A stretch of DNA of 64,000 nt from Lacinutrix sp. WUR7 (lineage in GTDB: Bacteria > Bacteroidota > Bacteroidia > Flavobacteriales > Flavobacteriaceae), in NCBI RefSeq assembly GCF_016864015.1, contig NZ_CP045067.1:1461001-1525000 (forward strand), in the 5' to 3' direction. A program made the position numbers and the translations under genes. Below, piece after piece: positions 17,732-26,559 of the stretch. How positions within the stretch are numbered: the stretch's first letter is position 1; every line of letters starts with the position of its first letter. Under the pieces are notes generated by a model. The model was not told the origin of the DNA. It did not search any database and saw nothing but the letters and a program-made list of their open reading frames with translations.

Positions 17732-20035
17732 CTAATTGTTTAGTGTAATCTTTGTTTTAGTAACTACAGCATCGTTTAAAATAAATGGTTTCGGAATCAT
17801 ATTTTCTTCTCTTGGTGAAATAGTAAAAGCTTCGTTTTTTAATAAATCATAAGTAGCTTCATACACTTGTATGCTTGTTTTTTGCGAAACAGGAATGGTG
17901 AAAATCATGTCTAAAGGTTCGTTGTCTGCTACGTAATAACTAAACAAACGATTGTTTAATCTTTCCTTAAAAACGGTTCCAGTGGCTTCGTCTTTTTTAG
18001 CAGAAACGCCATTGATTATAAAAGAATTAAAAACATTAGTACTATCTGAAAATATTTCAAAACGTGCAGCATTTCTTCGCGAGGTTACACAAATAGCAAC
18101 TTTACGTTCTCCATTAATAATCGTATCGTGTGATATTTCAATCTTAGGTATGGCAATATCTTTTACTGCGGCATTTTTTGTAAACGTAAAACTAGACTTA
18201 TACTTACTACCAATGGTGTTTTTAGAAAGCGCTGTAGCACGATCGGGATTGTTGGTTAAAAAACTTTCGGTCCAAGTGTCTAATATATCATCATAGGTTG
18301 CCCAAAGCGCAGTATTTTCATTGGTGTCTAAAACATATAAAAGACTGTTTGGTTTTGGTGTGTCTTTGGTGAATTTAGATTGAAAATGTGCCGTTATAAG
18401 AAAACCAATTCCGAAGACTAAAAACAAATAAGACCAACGTTTTTTATGTTTTAAAAATCCGAAAACGGAAACTAATAACCCAAAAATCAATACTACAAAT
18501 ATGGCGGAAGCAAATAAGATTTTTAAACCCAAACCAACCGGAAACATTTTTACAAGAGGTGAGATGATAAACAACACTGGAATCGCTAATAAAGCTAATA
18601 GAATTAAACTCGGTTTTTGCTGTCTTATCATTAAAAATAAACTTAATAAACCAAAGTAAACCGGAATAATAAAAAAGCTAGCACCTTCTAGTTTTAAAGC
18701 AACAATAACACAAATAAGCAACCAGAAAACTATTGGTGCAATGAGTAGGTTCACGGTTTTTTTGGAGCCTTTAAATACATGATAACTATAAAAACAGATC
18801 GCTAATGTTAAACAGGTGAATGCTGCAATGTAAGTATGACCATTATAGGTAAAGCCATGAAGCATTTCTTGATACTGCGGATACAGAAATTTTAAAGTTT
18901 CCCACCCGAAAAAGGTAAATAAACCACCAACGACAAGACTTATAGAAAATGGAATAAATCCTTTTAATATGTCTTTTATGTTTAACGATTTCTTTTTAAA
19001 TCCGTAAATAAGTAAAGCAATAAAACCAATAAGTGCTATAATTAACATGGGCCAAATCCATGAAAAAGGATAGATAATCGTTTTAAATAATGGAACATTA
19101 AAGTAAATATAATCCTCGGTACTTTTTACATTGTTGAGGTTGGCATTACTAAAATGATGGAGTAGTGGCATGAGGTAAGAACCTTGATGTTCTAAAGTAT
19201 TTCTATCTAATCTTTCATAGGTGTCTAAAGCGGTATGGTAATCAAAATGGTCATCAATAAAAGCAAAATTAAAACCATCAATATCTTTATCTGCTCTAAA
19301 ACGCGTTAAATCTGTATCATTAGGAAGCATTTTATAAATACTATATGCTAAAGAGTTTGCTACAGGGTATTCTGGGTTCGCCTTTACAAAGGCTTTCATA
19401 AGGTTCGCATTTCCTTGGTTGGTTTCAATAAGCATATAACTTGGTCCGCCAGAACCTCGAGCTTCAAAATTTAAAACCAAACCAACATCTTTAGACCAAG
19501 GATGCTTGTTTACAAAAATATCTGCACCATTTAATCCTAGTTCTTCACCATCAGAAATTAGAATAATAATGTCGTTTTTAGGTGTTTTATTTTCCGCTAA
19601 AAAAGCGCGAACACCTTCTAAAATAGTTACCACTCCAGAACCAGCATCACTAGCTCCAAAGGAGGAATGCGGATTGCTGTCATAATGCGAAAGAAGGAGT
19701 AAAGCTTTACTGTTGTCACTTCCTTTTATTCTTGCTAAAATGTTTTTAGGCTTCGATAGATTTCCCCATTGACTCATGGAATAATCCTCTTGTATTTGGG
19801 TTTCTAAACCAAGCTTTTCAAGCTCTTTTACAATATAATCTCTAACCTCTTGATGTGCTTGGTTACCAAGGAAATGAGGTTTTTTAGAAATTTCTTTCAG
19901 TTGAATTAATGCACGTTGGGTAGAAAAAGAAGTTTCAGGTGCATCTATTGTCGAAATGGTATTTGGCAGTAAAGCATCAAAACTACAATAGATAGCTAGG
20001 CAAATAATAAGGATTGCAATAATTTTTTTAAACAT
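17732..20035 (-). CDS. M28-family membrane metallopeptidase
   Basis: A 767-residue protein with one N-terminal hydrophobic segment, a peptidase domain at about residues 45-300 and a block of about eight membrane segments at 325-560, followed by a C-terminal soluble domain. The M28 zinc ligands are visible in LLSHYDSNP, GASDAGSG, SDGEELGLNG and HFDYHTALD. The layout resembles ER-metallopeptidase/Fxna-like aminopeptidases. It probably trims peptides outside the inner membrane. Substrates are unknown. Confidence 0.88.
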   Translation of the reverse strand: MFKKIIAILIICLAIYCSFDALLPNTISTIDAPETSFSTQRALIQLKEISKKPHFLGNQAHQEVRDYIVKELEKLGLETQIQEDYSMSQWGNLSKPKNILARIKGSDNSKALLLLSHYDSNPHSSFGASDAGSGVVTILEGVRAFLAENKTPKNDIIILISDGEELGLNGADIFVNKHPWSKDVGLVLNFEARGSGGPSYMLIETNQGNANLMKAFVKANPEYPVANSLAYSIYKMLPNDTDLTRFRADKDIDGFNFAFIDDHFDYHTALDTYERLDRNTLEHQGSYLMPLLHHFSNANLNNVKSTEDYIYFNVPLFKTIIYPFSWIWPMLIIALIGFIALLIYGFKKKSLNIKDILKGFIPFSISLVVGGLFTFFGWETLKFLYPQYQEMLHGFTYNGHTYIAAFTCLTLAICFYSYHVFKGSKKTVNLLIAPIVFWLLICVIVALKLEGASFFIIPVYFGLLSLFLMIRQQKPSLILLALLAIPVLFIISPLVKMFPVGLGLKILFASAIFVVLIFGLLVSVFGFLKHKKRWSYLFLVFGIGFLITAHFQSKFTKDTPKPNSLLYVLDTNENTALWATYDDILDTWTESFLTNNPDRATALSKNTIGSKYKSSFTFTKNAAVKDIAIPKIEISHDTIINGERKVAICVTSRRNAARFEIFSDSTNVFNSFIINGVSAKKDEATGTVFKERLNNRLFSYYVADNEPLDMIFTIPVSQKTSIQVYEATYDLLKNEAFTISPREENMIPKPFILNDAVVTKTKITLNN

Positions 20036-20146
20036 GGTTTAGGATGTATTATTTACCTATAAAAATAGGAAATAATAATTAGCATTTTTTGGTTTAGGAT
20101 AAATCGTTTATAATCAGTATATTTAAGTGAATCAAACGCTATTATT

Positions 20147-20611
20147 ATGGGTATTAAAAGTTTTCAAGGAGCAAGGAAGCAGCAGAACGCTGTAGACCAA
20201 ACGCAATTAAGAGTAAGTGATTATATGACCAAGAATTTAATCACTTTTAGACCAGAGCAATCTGTGGATGAAGTTATAGAAGCTCTTATTACCAATAAAA
20301 TTTCTGGAGGACCAGTTGTAAATGCAAACAATGAATTGGTTGGCATTATAAGTGAAGGAGATTGTTTAAAGCAAATTAGCGAAAGTAGATATTATAATAT
20401 GCCAATGGCACAAGACAATGTAGAGAAACGCATGGTTAAAAATGTGGATACTATGGATGGTAATATGAATATTTTTGATGCTGCCAATATGTTTTTAGAA
20501 TCTAAACATAGACGTTTCCCAATATTAGAAAATGGTAAATTAGTAGGGCAAATTAGCCAAAAGGATATTCTTAAAGCTGCTTTGCAATTAAAAGGACATA
20601 CCTGGAAGTAA
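20147..20611 (+). CDS. CBS-domain pair protein
   Basis: A 154-residue cytoplasmic protein made of two CBS motifs, about residues 25-80 ('YMTKNLITFRPEQSVDEVI ... GGPVVNANNELVGIISEGD') and 90-150 ('MDGNMNIFDAANMFLESKH ... VGQISQKD'). CBS pairs sense adenine nucleotides such as AMP or ATP. It has no attached enzyme domain, so it may act on a partner protein. It stands alone between divergent and convergent neighbours. Confidence 0.87.
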   Translation: MGIKSFQGARKQQNAVDQTQLRVSDYMTKNLITFRPEQSVDEVIEALITNKISGGPVVNANNELVGIISEGDCLKQISESRYYNMPMAQDNVEKRMVKNVDTMDGNMNIFDAANMFLESKHRRFPILENGKLVGQISQKDILKAALQLKGHTWK

Positions 20612-20615
20612 CGTA

Positions 20616-20966
20616 TTAGCTCTCTCGCTTTACCAGAGCGTAATAATCGCCTTCTAAAGGCAAATAGCCTTGGTCATACACAAAGTAGTACACCGTTCCT
20701 GCTTTTGTGGTGTAAATGCTTGTGAAGTAATTAAAGTCGAAGCCTTTTTCGATAAGTTTTGCTCTAGAACTTTTTGTTTTTTTATCCGGGTTCAGTGCTT
20801 CGAGAATTCTATAGTTTTTTCGCAATCTATTATTGGTGTTGCGTATTAAATTTTTACTGTCTTTATTTACACTATTGTTGTATGCATTTCTGCAGGCATC
20901 ACTGCAAAATTTCTTGTCTATTCTACCAACAATTTTATCACCACATTCCGGACATTTTTTTTGCAT
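20616..20966 (-). CDS. DUF2116-type zinc-ribbon protein
   Basis: A 116-residue protein whose N-terminus holds four zinc-binding cysteines, CPEC near residue 4 and CSDAC near residue 21, a small zinc ribbon of the DUF2116 kind. The C-terminal half has aromatic-rich strands. Function is unknown; nucleic acid or protein binding is possible. It overlaps no neighbour: the acetyltransferase stop lies 2 bp upstream, so both are likely cotranscribed. Confidence 0.8.
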   Translation of the reverse strand: MQKKCPECGDKIVGRIDKKFCSDACRNAYNNSVNKDSKNLIRNTNNRLRKNYRILEALNPDKKTKSSRAKLIEKGFDFNYFTSIYTTKAGTVYYFVYDQGYLPLEGDYYALVKRES

Positions 20967-20968
20967 AG

Positions 20969-21499
20969 TTATTTGTTTTCTAGTTTATACCAACGTAAGT
21001 TCATTTGCTCTTGTTCAAAATAAAAATCTTCCACATAATGTAATCCTATTTTTATTAATGCATTATGTGAAGCTTCATTTCCAATTTCTGTGGTAGCATA
21101 AATTTCAGGAAGTTTTAAAACATTAAAAGCATAATCTACCGATGCTTTTCCAGATTCTGTTGCATATCCTTTTCCCCAAAAACGTTTTATAAGTCGGTAA
21201 CCAACATCATAATATTCGGTAAAACCATTCATGTTGTATTCTGTGTTTAAACGCAAACCAGACCAGCCAACAAAATCTCCTGTGCTTTTTTCTATAACAG
21301 CAAATCTACCAATACCTCTTTCTTTGTATTGCGTTAATACACTTTCTAGTATTTTTTTAGATTCATTTATAGATTTTACGGGTTTATTACCTAAATATTT
21401 ATGCACATCTGGATCTGAATCTAAAGCAAACATTCCTTCAAGGTCTGTTAACCTAAGCTCTCTTAAAAGAAGTCTTTCTGTTTCGATATGGAATTTCAT
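20969..21499 (-). CDS. GNAT N-acetyltransferase, RimJ/RimL type
   Basis: A 176-residue GNAT protein: 'TERLLLRELRLTDLEGMF' at the N-terminus, the acetyl-CoA pyrophosphate loop RFWGKGYATE and the downstream 'EIGNEASHNALIKIGL' helix. This subfamily acetylates N-terminal or side-chain amines. Its acceptor cannot be told from sequence. It is tightly packed between the DUF6265-like gene (no gap) and the zinc-ribbon gene. Confidence 0.88.
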   Translation of the reverse strand: MKFHIETERLLLRELRLTDLEGMFALDSDPDVHKYLGNKPVKSINESKKILESVLTQYKERGIGRFAVIEKSTGDFVGWSGLRLNTEYNMNGFTEYYDVGYRLIKRFWGKGYATESGKASVDYAFNVLKLPEIYATTEIGNEASHNALIKIGLHYVEDFYFEQEQMNLRWYKLENK

Positions 21500-22000
21500 T
21501 TAATCTCTTTTATAAGTGAATTTTATTTCTTCGGCTTTACCGTTATCTTCTACAACGACGTATATATTAATCTCATTTTCGTTTATTTTTTCGAAAGTGA
21601 ACTGGTCAAAATAAATACGATTTTCTTCTATTTTAACGAGTTTAGCGTCTATAGTTTCGTCTTTTTCTTCCCAGCCTTTAAAATCATTTCCAAAATGTTT
21701 TAGCTGAAAAATTAAGGTGTCGTCTACTTGTCGGATGCCACCAAGTTCATAAAAAACAACTTTATTATCAGCAACAAGTTTAAAGGAAAACATCATGGAA
21801 TCTCCAAGAGGTGGACTCCAAATTTCTTCGGTAATTCCGCCAAAAGCTTCCCCTTTCCAGGAACCTGAAATCCAAGAAGCCTCTTGCAAAGTAGCGCTAG
21901 GTGATGTGCTTCCATCTATAAATTTTAAGGTATTTTCTTGTGCCGAACAATTTATTGCAATAAAAAATAGAATTGCGAAAACGGATGCGAAGTGTTTCAT
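21500..22000 (-). CDS. Secreted DUF6265-like protein
   Basis: A 166-residue protein with signal peptide MKHFASVFAILFFIAINCSAQ. The mature part contains 'ASWISGSWKGEAFGGITEEIW', a lipocalin-like first strand typical of the DUF6265 family, followed by beta strands. The role is unknown. Its stop is directly next to the acetyltransferase start, which suggests one operon with the next two genes. Confidence 0.75.
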   Translation of the reverse strand: MKHFASVFAILFFIAINCSAQENTLKFIDGSTSPSATLQEASWISGSWKGEAFGGITEEIWSPPLGDSMMFSFKLVADNKVVFYELGGIRQVDDTLIFQLKHFGNDFKGWEEKDETIDAKLVKIEENRIYFDQFTFEKINENEINIYVVVEDNGKAEEIKFTYKRD

Positions 22001-22169
22001 AAGTATTGATTTACAAGCTAATATAGTGAATTTATTTCCGTTTACAAACGACTACAAACATTTACAAACGATTTTAAATGTGTAACAACCGACTAATATT
22101 TGCATGTTGTTTCATCTTTGCAGTGTTGAATGGAACTAATGAAATTCAATATAATAAAAACCTTATCTT

Positions 22170-22502
22170 ATGAATACGTTAAGAAACAAAGTACAGTTAA
22201 TTGGAAACTTAGGAAACGATCCAGAAATCATTAATTTAGAAACGGGTAAAATGTTAGCCAAGTTTTCTATAGCAACCAATGAAAGCTATAAAAACGCAAA
22301 AGGCGAAAAAATAACAGATACGCAATGGCACAATATTGTAGCTTGGGGTAAAACTGCCGAGATTGTAGAGAAGTATGTTACCAAAGGAAAAGAAATTGCA
22401 ATAGAAGGGAAGCTTACCACCAGAAGTTGGGAAGATAAAGAAGGTGTAAAGCGTTACACCACAGAAGTGGTTTGTAATGAATTGTTGATGCTAGGAAAAT
22501 AG
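22170..22502 (+). CDS. ssb: Single-stranded DNA-binding protein
   Basis: A 110-residue OB-fold protein: MNTLRNKVQLIGNLGNDPEI, then 'FSIATNESYKNAKGEKITDTQWHNI' and 'YVTKGKEIAIEGKLTTRSW'. It matches the SSB core but ends right after it, without the acidic tail and terminal DDDIPF-type motif that recruits repair proteins. It is therefore probably a short accessory SSB rather than the replication SSB. Confidence 0.9.
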   Translation: MNTLRNKVQLIGNLGNDPEIINLETGKMLAKFSIATNESYKNAKGEKITDTQWHNIVAWGKTAEIVEKYVTKGKEIAIEGKLTTRSWEDKEGVKRYTTEVVCNELLMLGK

Positions 22503-22520
22503 TATTTAATTACGGATTGA

Positions 22521-22556
22521 AAAAAAGGCTCGCAAGTAATTGTGGGTCTTTTTTAT
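22521..22556 (+). terminator. Probable terminator after ssb
   Basis: An A run, an imperfect hairpin with several G-T pairs (GGCTCGCA against TGTGGGTC) and a T run lie between the convergent ssb and EamA genes. Confidence 0.6.
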
Positions 22557-22565
22557 TATATCTAT

Positions 22566-23405
22566 TTATCTTTTAGATTGTTTTACCATGACATTTAAAA
22601 CCAATCCTATAATAATTAAAAGAATAGCAAATAAACTTAGTAAGCTATAGCTTTCTTGTAACCATATAGCACCAATGATCATGGTAAAAATGACTTCAAT
22701 GTACTTTAACGGTGCTATTTGATTGATTTCACTGCTTTGTAATGCTTTGGTCATATATACTTGTCCGAAGTAACCAAAAACACCAAGACTTAGTAGTAAT
22801 AACCATTCTATACCTATTGGGTTTTTCCAGTTATTTATTGCTAGTAGACCTCCAATAAGAGCAGATATAATCATAAAATAATTAACGATAACTATTGGGT
22901 GATCCTTTGTTCCTATTTTTCGAATTATAATAGGGACTAGACCTGTAAATATAGCCGAAATTACAGCAAGCGTTAGGCCAATATTGTTAATTTGATTATC
23001 AAATCCTTTTAAAAGAACAACCCCTAAAAAAGCGATACCAAAACAGAACCATTGTATAGGTTTTATTTTTTCTTTAAGTAAAAGAAGAGCAAATAGAGCA
23101 GCAAAAATTGGTGATATATATCGAATAGAAACTGCAGATCCCATGGACATATGTTTTATTGCCATGAAAAATAAGGTCATACCAGCAAAACCAACAAGTC
23201 CTCTTGCAACAAGAAGAGCTTTTTTATTACCAAGAAAGGAAATTTTGTTTTTTATAAGGTAAGGAATGGTGAAAATTAAGGAGCCAATAGATCTAAAAAA
23301 AACGATTTGATAGACATTAAAATCGCCTAATTTTTTAACAAAAACGTTTAATAGTGCAAAGGCTAAAGCACTAATAGACATATAAATTATAGCTTTTTTG
23401 TGCAT
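22566..23405 (-). CDS. EamA-family (DMT) transporter
   Basis: A 279-residue inner-membrane protein with about ten hydrophobic helices arranged as two EamA repeats (residues 5-135 and 145-272). Members export or import metabolites such as amino acids or nucleosides. It starts 18 bp after the stop of the truncated LacI-like gene on the same strand, at the end of the alginate block. A role in alginate metabolism is possible but not shown. Confidence 0.87.
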   Translation of the reverse strand: MHKKAIIYMSISALAFALLNVFVKKLGDFNVYQIVFFRSIGSLIFTIPYLIKNKISFLGNKKALLVARGLVGFAGMTLFFMAIKHMSMGSAVSIRYISPIFAALFALLLLKEKIKPIQWFCFGIAFLGVVLLKGFDNQINNIGLTLAVISAIFTGLVPIIIRKIGTKDHPIVIVNYFMIISALIGGLLAINNWKNPIGIEWLLLLSLGVFGYFGQVYMTKALQSSEINQIAPLKYIEVIFTMIIGAIWLQESYSLLSLFAILLIIIGLVLNVMVKQSKR

Positions 23406-23423
23406 GAACTAAATGATATTGCG

Positions 23424-23951
23424 CTAACTAATTAATCGTTTAAGAGATGCTTTAAAACTGACAATTACCTCTTCTTTAAGTTTTTTTCTATTTGTTGTAT
23501 TAGAAATTTCAATATACTCAATTGGTAATTGGTTATTAACAAAAATGGAAGAATTATCTTGTTTGAAATTGGAGACCATAATGGCAGCATCTACACTACC
23601 ATCATTTATATTTTTTAAGCATTGTTCTTCTTTTTTTTGAGAAGAGAAAGATTGAAACACGAGCAGTCTATACCCATGTTTAAAAGAAAATTTTTGTATT
23701 TCTGAAATGATACAACCATAAAAAGAATCTGCTATTTCCGGAACAATTATCGCTAGTGTTTTCGTTTGCTGCTTCCTTAAAGATAAAGCAGTAAAGTTTG
23801 GCACATAATTGTGTTTTTGGGCAATCGTTTTTATTAAGGTTCTCGTTTTAGTGCTTATGTCTGCTTTATCATTTAAAGCCTTCGAAACTGTAGAAACAGA
23901 GAATCCGGTTAAAATAGAAATACTTTTAAGTGTTATTGTAGATTGATACAT
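23424..23951 (-). CDS. Truncated LacI-family regulator
   Basis: Only 175 residues instead of the usual 330-345. The N-terminal HTH and hinge are intact ('TLKSISILTGFSVSTVSKALNDKADIS', residues 7-33, and 'YVPNFTALSLRKQQTKTLAIIVPEI'), followed by about 100 residues of the sugar-binding domain that ends in unrelated-looking sequence. The ligand pocket and dimer part are missing. It lies 6 bp after eda, so it may be a decaying third regulator of uronate catabolism, or a short DNA-binding protein. Confidence 0.75.
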   Translation of the reverse strand: MYQSTITLKSISILTGFSVSTVSKALNDKADISTKTRTLIKTIAQKHNYVPNFTALSLRKQQTKTLAIIVPEIADSFYGCIISEIQKFSFKHGYRLLVFQSFSSQKKEEQCLKNINDGSVDAAIMVSNFKQDNSSIFVNNQLPIEYIEISNTTNRKKLKEEVIVSFKASLKRLIS

Positions 23952-23957
23952 TAACAG

Positions 23958-24626
23958 TTAGTTTTTTAGCTTTTGAATGATATCAATTGCTGTTTTTGTA
24001 ATTGTTTTAATCTTTTCAAGATCATAATTACCATCTTTTGTTTTGGCAATAAGTTTAGAACCTATTCCTACGCAAGTAACACCAGCATTAAACCAAGATT
24101 CTAAGCTTTCTTGAGTTGGTTCTACACCACCAGTTGGCATAATGCTTGTCCAAGGTTGTGGTCCTTTTATTGCTTTAACATAACTAGGATCATATGCATT
24201 TCCAGGAAATAATTTTACTATTTCACAACCAAGTTCTTCTGCTTTAACTATTTCTGTTAATGTTGCGCAACCAGGAGACCATAATACTTTTCTTCTGTTA
24301 CATACCATAGCAATGTCTTCTCTTAAAACAGGTGTTACAATAAAGTTTGCACCTAACTGCATATATAGGGAAGCAGCAGCTGCATCTGTAACCGAGCCAA
24401 CCCCCATTATCATTCCAGGTAATTCTGCTATTACGTATTTGTTAAGTGCAGCAAAAACTTCAAAAGCGAAATCACCTCGGCTTGTGAATTCTAAAAGGCG
24501 AGCTCCACCATCATAACATGCTTTTATTATTTTTTTGCTTACTTCTATATCTTCATTATAAAACAAAGGAACTAAGCCTGTGTTTTGCATTACTGTTGCA
24601 ACTTCAATTCTTGAGTATTGTGCCAT
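23958..24626 (-). CDS. eda: KDPG/KHG aldolase
   Basis: The ATG at 24626 is preferred (MAQYSRIEVATVMQ); the longer frame from 24668 would overlap kdgK by 32 bp. The 222-residue class I aldolase shows the catalytic Glu in ELPGMIMGVG, the Schiff-base lysine in IVKLFPGN and the phosphate loop MPTGGVEP. It splits 2-keto-3-deoxy-6-phosphogluconate to pyruvate and glyceraldehyde-3-phosphate, the last step of alginate breakdown. It follows kdgK by 10 bp. Confidence 0.94.
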   Translation of the reverse strand: MAQYSRIEVATVMQNTGLVPLFYNEDIEVSKKIIKACYDGGARLLEFTSRGDFAFEVFAALNKYVIAELPGMIMGVGSVTDAAAASLYMQLGANFIVTPVLREDIAMVCNRRKVLWSPGCATLTEIVKAEELGCEIVKLFPGNAYDPSYVKAIKGPQPWTSIMPTGGVEPTQESLESWFNAGVTCVGIGSKLIAKTKDGNYDLEKIKTITKTAIDIIQKLKN

Positions 24627-24636
24627 TTTATTTTTT

Positions 24637-25659
24637 TTATCTGGAAACCTTTCCTGAGGCATCACCATTTAATAATTTTTCAATTTCATCTAGTGTAATT
24701 AAATTACAATCGCCAGAAATGGTATGTTTTAAGCAACAAGCTGCTACTGCTATATTTAATGCTTTTTGTTTATTGGTTGCATTGTTTACTAATCCGTAAA
24801 TTAATCCACCCATAAATGCATCTCCACTACCAACTCTATCTACAACAGGAGTTACTTCCTTAACATCGGCATTGTAAATGGTTTTACCATCGTATAATAT
24901 ACCTCCAATTCGTTGATGTGATGCACTAACAGAATACCTTAGCGTTGTTGCCGCAGTATGTAAATTAGGACATGATTTAAATATTTGATCGTATAGATAA
25001 GGCAGCGACTTTTCGTCTTGATAGTTCGGATTTGCTTTGTCTTTTCCTAACATGAAAAATGCCGTATCAATATCTCCTAAAATAATATTACTATACTTTA
25101 AAAGCTCTGGCATTACTTCGTTTGGTTCTTTTCCGTATTGCCATAATTTAGATCTATAGTTTAAATCGGAAGAAATAGTAATCCCTAATTTATGTGCTAC
25201 TTTAATTGCTTCTAAACATTCGTCTGCAGCAGATTGAGAAATAGCAGGAGTAATACCACTCCAATGAAACCAAGTAGCATCTTTTAAAACCGATTCCCAA
25301 TCTATGGAACCTTTTTCAATAGTTGCCATAGAACTGTTTGCTCTATCATAAACTACATTACTACCACGAGTTCCAGCACCAGTTTCTAAGTAATAGATAC
25401 CAAGTCTGTCTCCGCCATAAATAACATTTTTAGACTCTACATTAAATTTACGCATCTCTATTAATGCGCAATTTCCCATTTCATTTTTTGGTAATCTGGT
25501 AACAAATTCGGCAGGAATACCATAATTTGCTAGGGATACTGCTACATTAAATTCTCCACCACCATAAGATGCAGCAAACTTTTTTGCTTGCGAAAATCTT
25601 AAATGACGCTCTGTGGAGAGTCTTAACATAATTTCACCAAATGTGACAATCTTACTCAT
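24637..25659 (-). CDS. kdgK: 2-Keto-3-deoxygluconate kinase
   Basis: A 340-residue PfkB-family kinase with the N-terminal GGGEFNVAVSLANYG loop and the C-terminal catalytic signature DRVGSGDAFMGGLIYG containing the base Asp. It phosphorylates KDG made from DEH. The pairing with eda and an SDR fits the alginate/uronate route. A hairpin sits before it, between the SDR stop and its own start. Confidence 0.92.
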   Translation of the reverse strand: MSKIVTFGEIMLRLSTERHLRFSQAKKFAASYGGGEFNVAVSLANYGIPAEFVTRLPKNEMGNCALIEMRKFNVESKNVIYGGDRLGIYYLETGAGTRGSNVVYDRANSSMATIEKGSIDWESVLKDATWFHWSGITPAISQSAADECLEAIKVAHKLGITISSDLNYRSKLWQYGKEPNEVMPELLKYSNIILGDIDTAFFMLGKDKANPNYQDEKSLPYLYDQIFKSCPNLHTAATTLRYSVSASHQRIGGILYDGKTIYNADVKEVTPVVDRVGSGDAFMGGLIYGLVNNATNKQKALNIAVAACCLKHTISGDCNLITLDEIEKLLNGDASGKVSR

Positions 25660-25689
25660 TTCTTGAATTTAATTATTTTACTTTAATTG

Positions 25690-25733
25690 AAAAGCCAAAT
25701 AGTTTTATTTCATAATAATGCTATTTGGCTTTT
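25690..25733 (-). terminator. Hairpin between the SDR and kdgK
   Basis: A perfect 13-bp stem (AAAAGCCAAATAG and its complement) with an 18-nt loop, ending in TTTT on the minus strand. It could lower readthrough into kdgK-eda or protect the upstream mRNA end. Confidence 0.65.
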
Positions 25734-25745
25734 AAATCTACAATT

Positions 25746-26510
25746 CTAGATTCCTAATGCTTGTCCACCACCAATTTGGATAGTTTCTGCAGTTATGAAA
25801 GACGCATCTTTACTAGCTAAGAAAGAAATTACTCCAGCTACATCTTCTGGCTGACCTAATCTTCCTAACATAATGTTGTTAGCCCAAGAAGCAAAAACTT
25901 CTGGTTTTGTTGCTTTAATTTGTGAGTGAAATGGTGTATCAATAGTACCTGGAGACACTGCATTCACTCGTATACCATATTCTGCTAAATCTTTTGCTAA
26001 TGCTCTAGTTATTGCATTAACTCCTGCTTTAGATGTACCATAGATTCCTGCTCCAGGTCCACCTGCAGTCCATGCTGCGTTAGAGGTATAGTTAATTATA
26101 GAAGGATGTTCTCCTTTTTTAAGAAATGGTATCGCTGCTCTTGAAGCAAAAAATACAGAATCTAAGTTTAATGCCATTACAAATCTGTAAAAATCTGTTG
26201 TCATTTCTTCGAATCTAGATCTTCCACCTAAACCACCTGCGTTATTTACAAGTACATCAATTCTACCATATTTTTCACCAATTTTAGTGATGTTAGCAGT
26301 TACTTGCTCTTCATTAGTAACATCAAAACCGTAATATTCTGCAGTAATTCCTTCGTCTGTAAGAGCTTTAAGCTTTTCAGCTCCAGCTTTATCATCTATA
26401 CCATTTAATATAACGGTATATCCATCTTTACCTAATCTTTCTGCAACTGCAAATCCAATACCTCCTGTTGCTCCTGTTACTATTGCTACTTTACCTGTAT
26501 TTTTACTCAT
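25746..26510 (-). CDS. SDR oxidoreductase, probable DEH reductase
   Basis: A 254-residue classical SDR with loop TGATGGIGFAV, NNAGG, and catalytic YGTSKAG. In alginate loci this class reduces 4-deoxy-L-erythro-5-hexoseulose uronate (DEH) to KDG, the step before KdgK. It lies between the MFS importer and kdgK. A second SDR at 38400-39167 may do the same with another cofactor. The DEH role is inferred from context. Confidence 0.85.
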   Translation of the reverse strand: MSKNTGKVAIVTGATGGIGFAVAERLGKDGYTVILNGIDDKAGAEKLKALTDEGITAEYYGFDVTNEEQVTANITKIGEKYGRIDVLVNNAGGLGGRSRFEEMTTDFYRFVMALNLDSVFFASRAAIPFLKKGEHPSIINYTSNAAWTAGGPGAGIYGTSKAGVNAITRALAKDLAEYGIRVNAVSPGTIDTPFHSQIKATKPEVFASWANNIMLGRLGQPEDVAGVISFLASKDASFITAETIQIGGGQALGI

Positions 26511-26559
26511 TTTTATAATTTTTATAATTCTTTAATATTTTATTTTTTATTTACTCTAA

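Noticed and set aside
24627-24668. Longer eda start
   Set aside because: It overlaps kdgK, and the residues before MAQYSRIE are not typical of the family.
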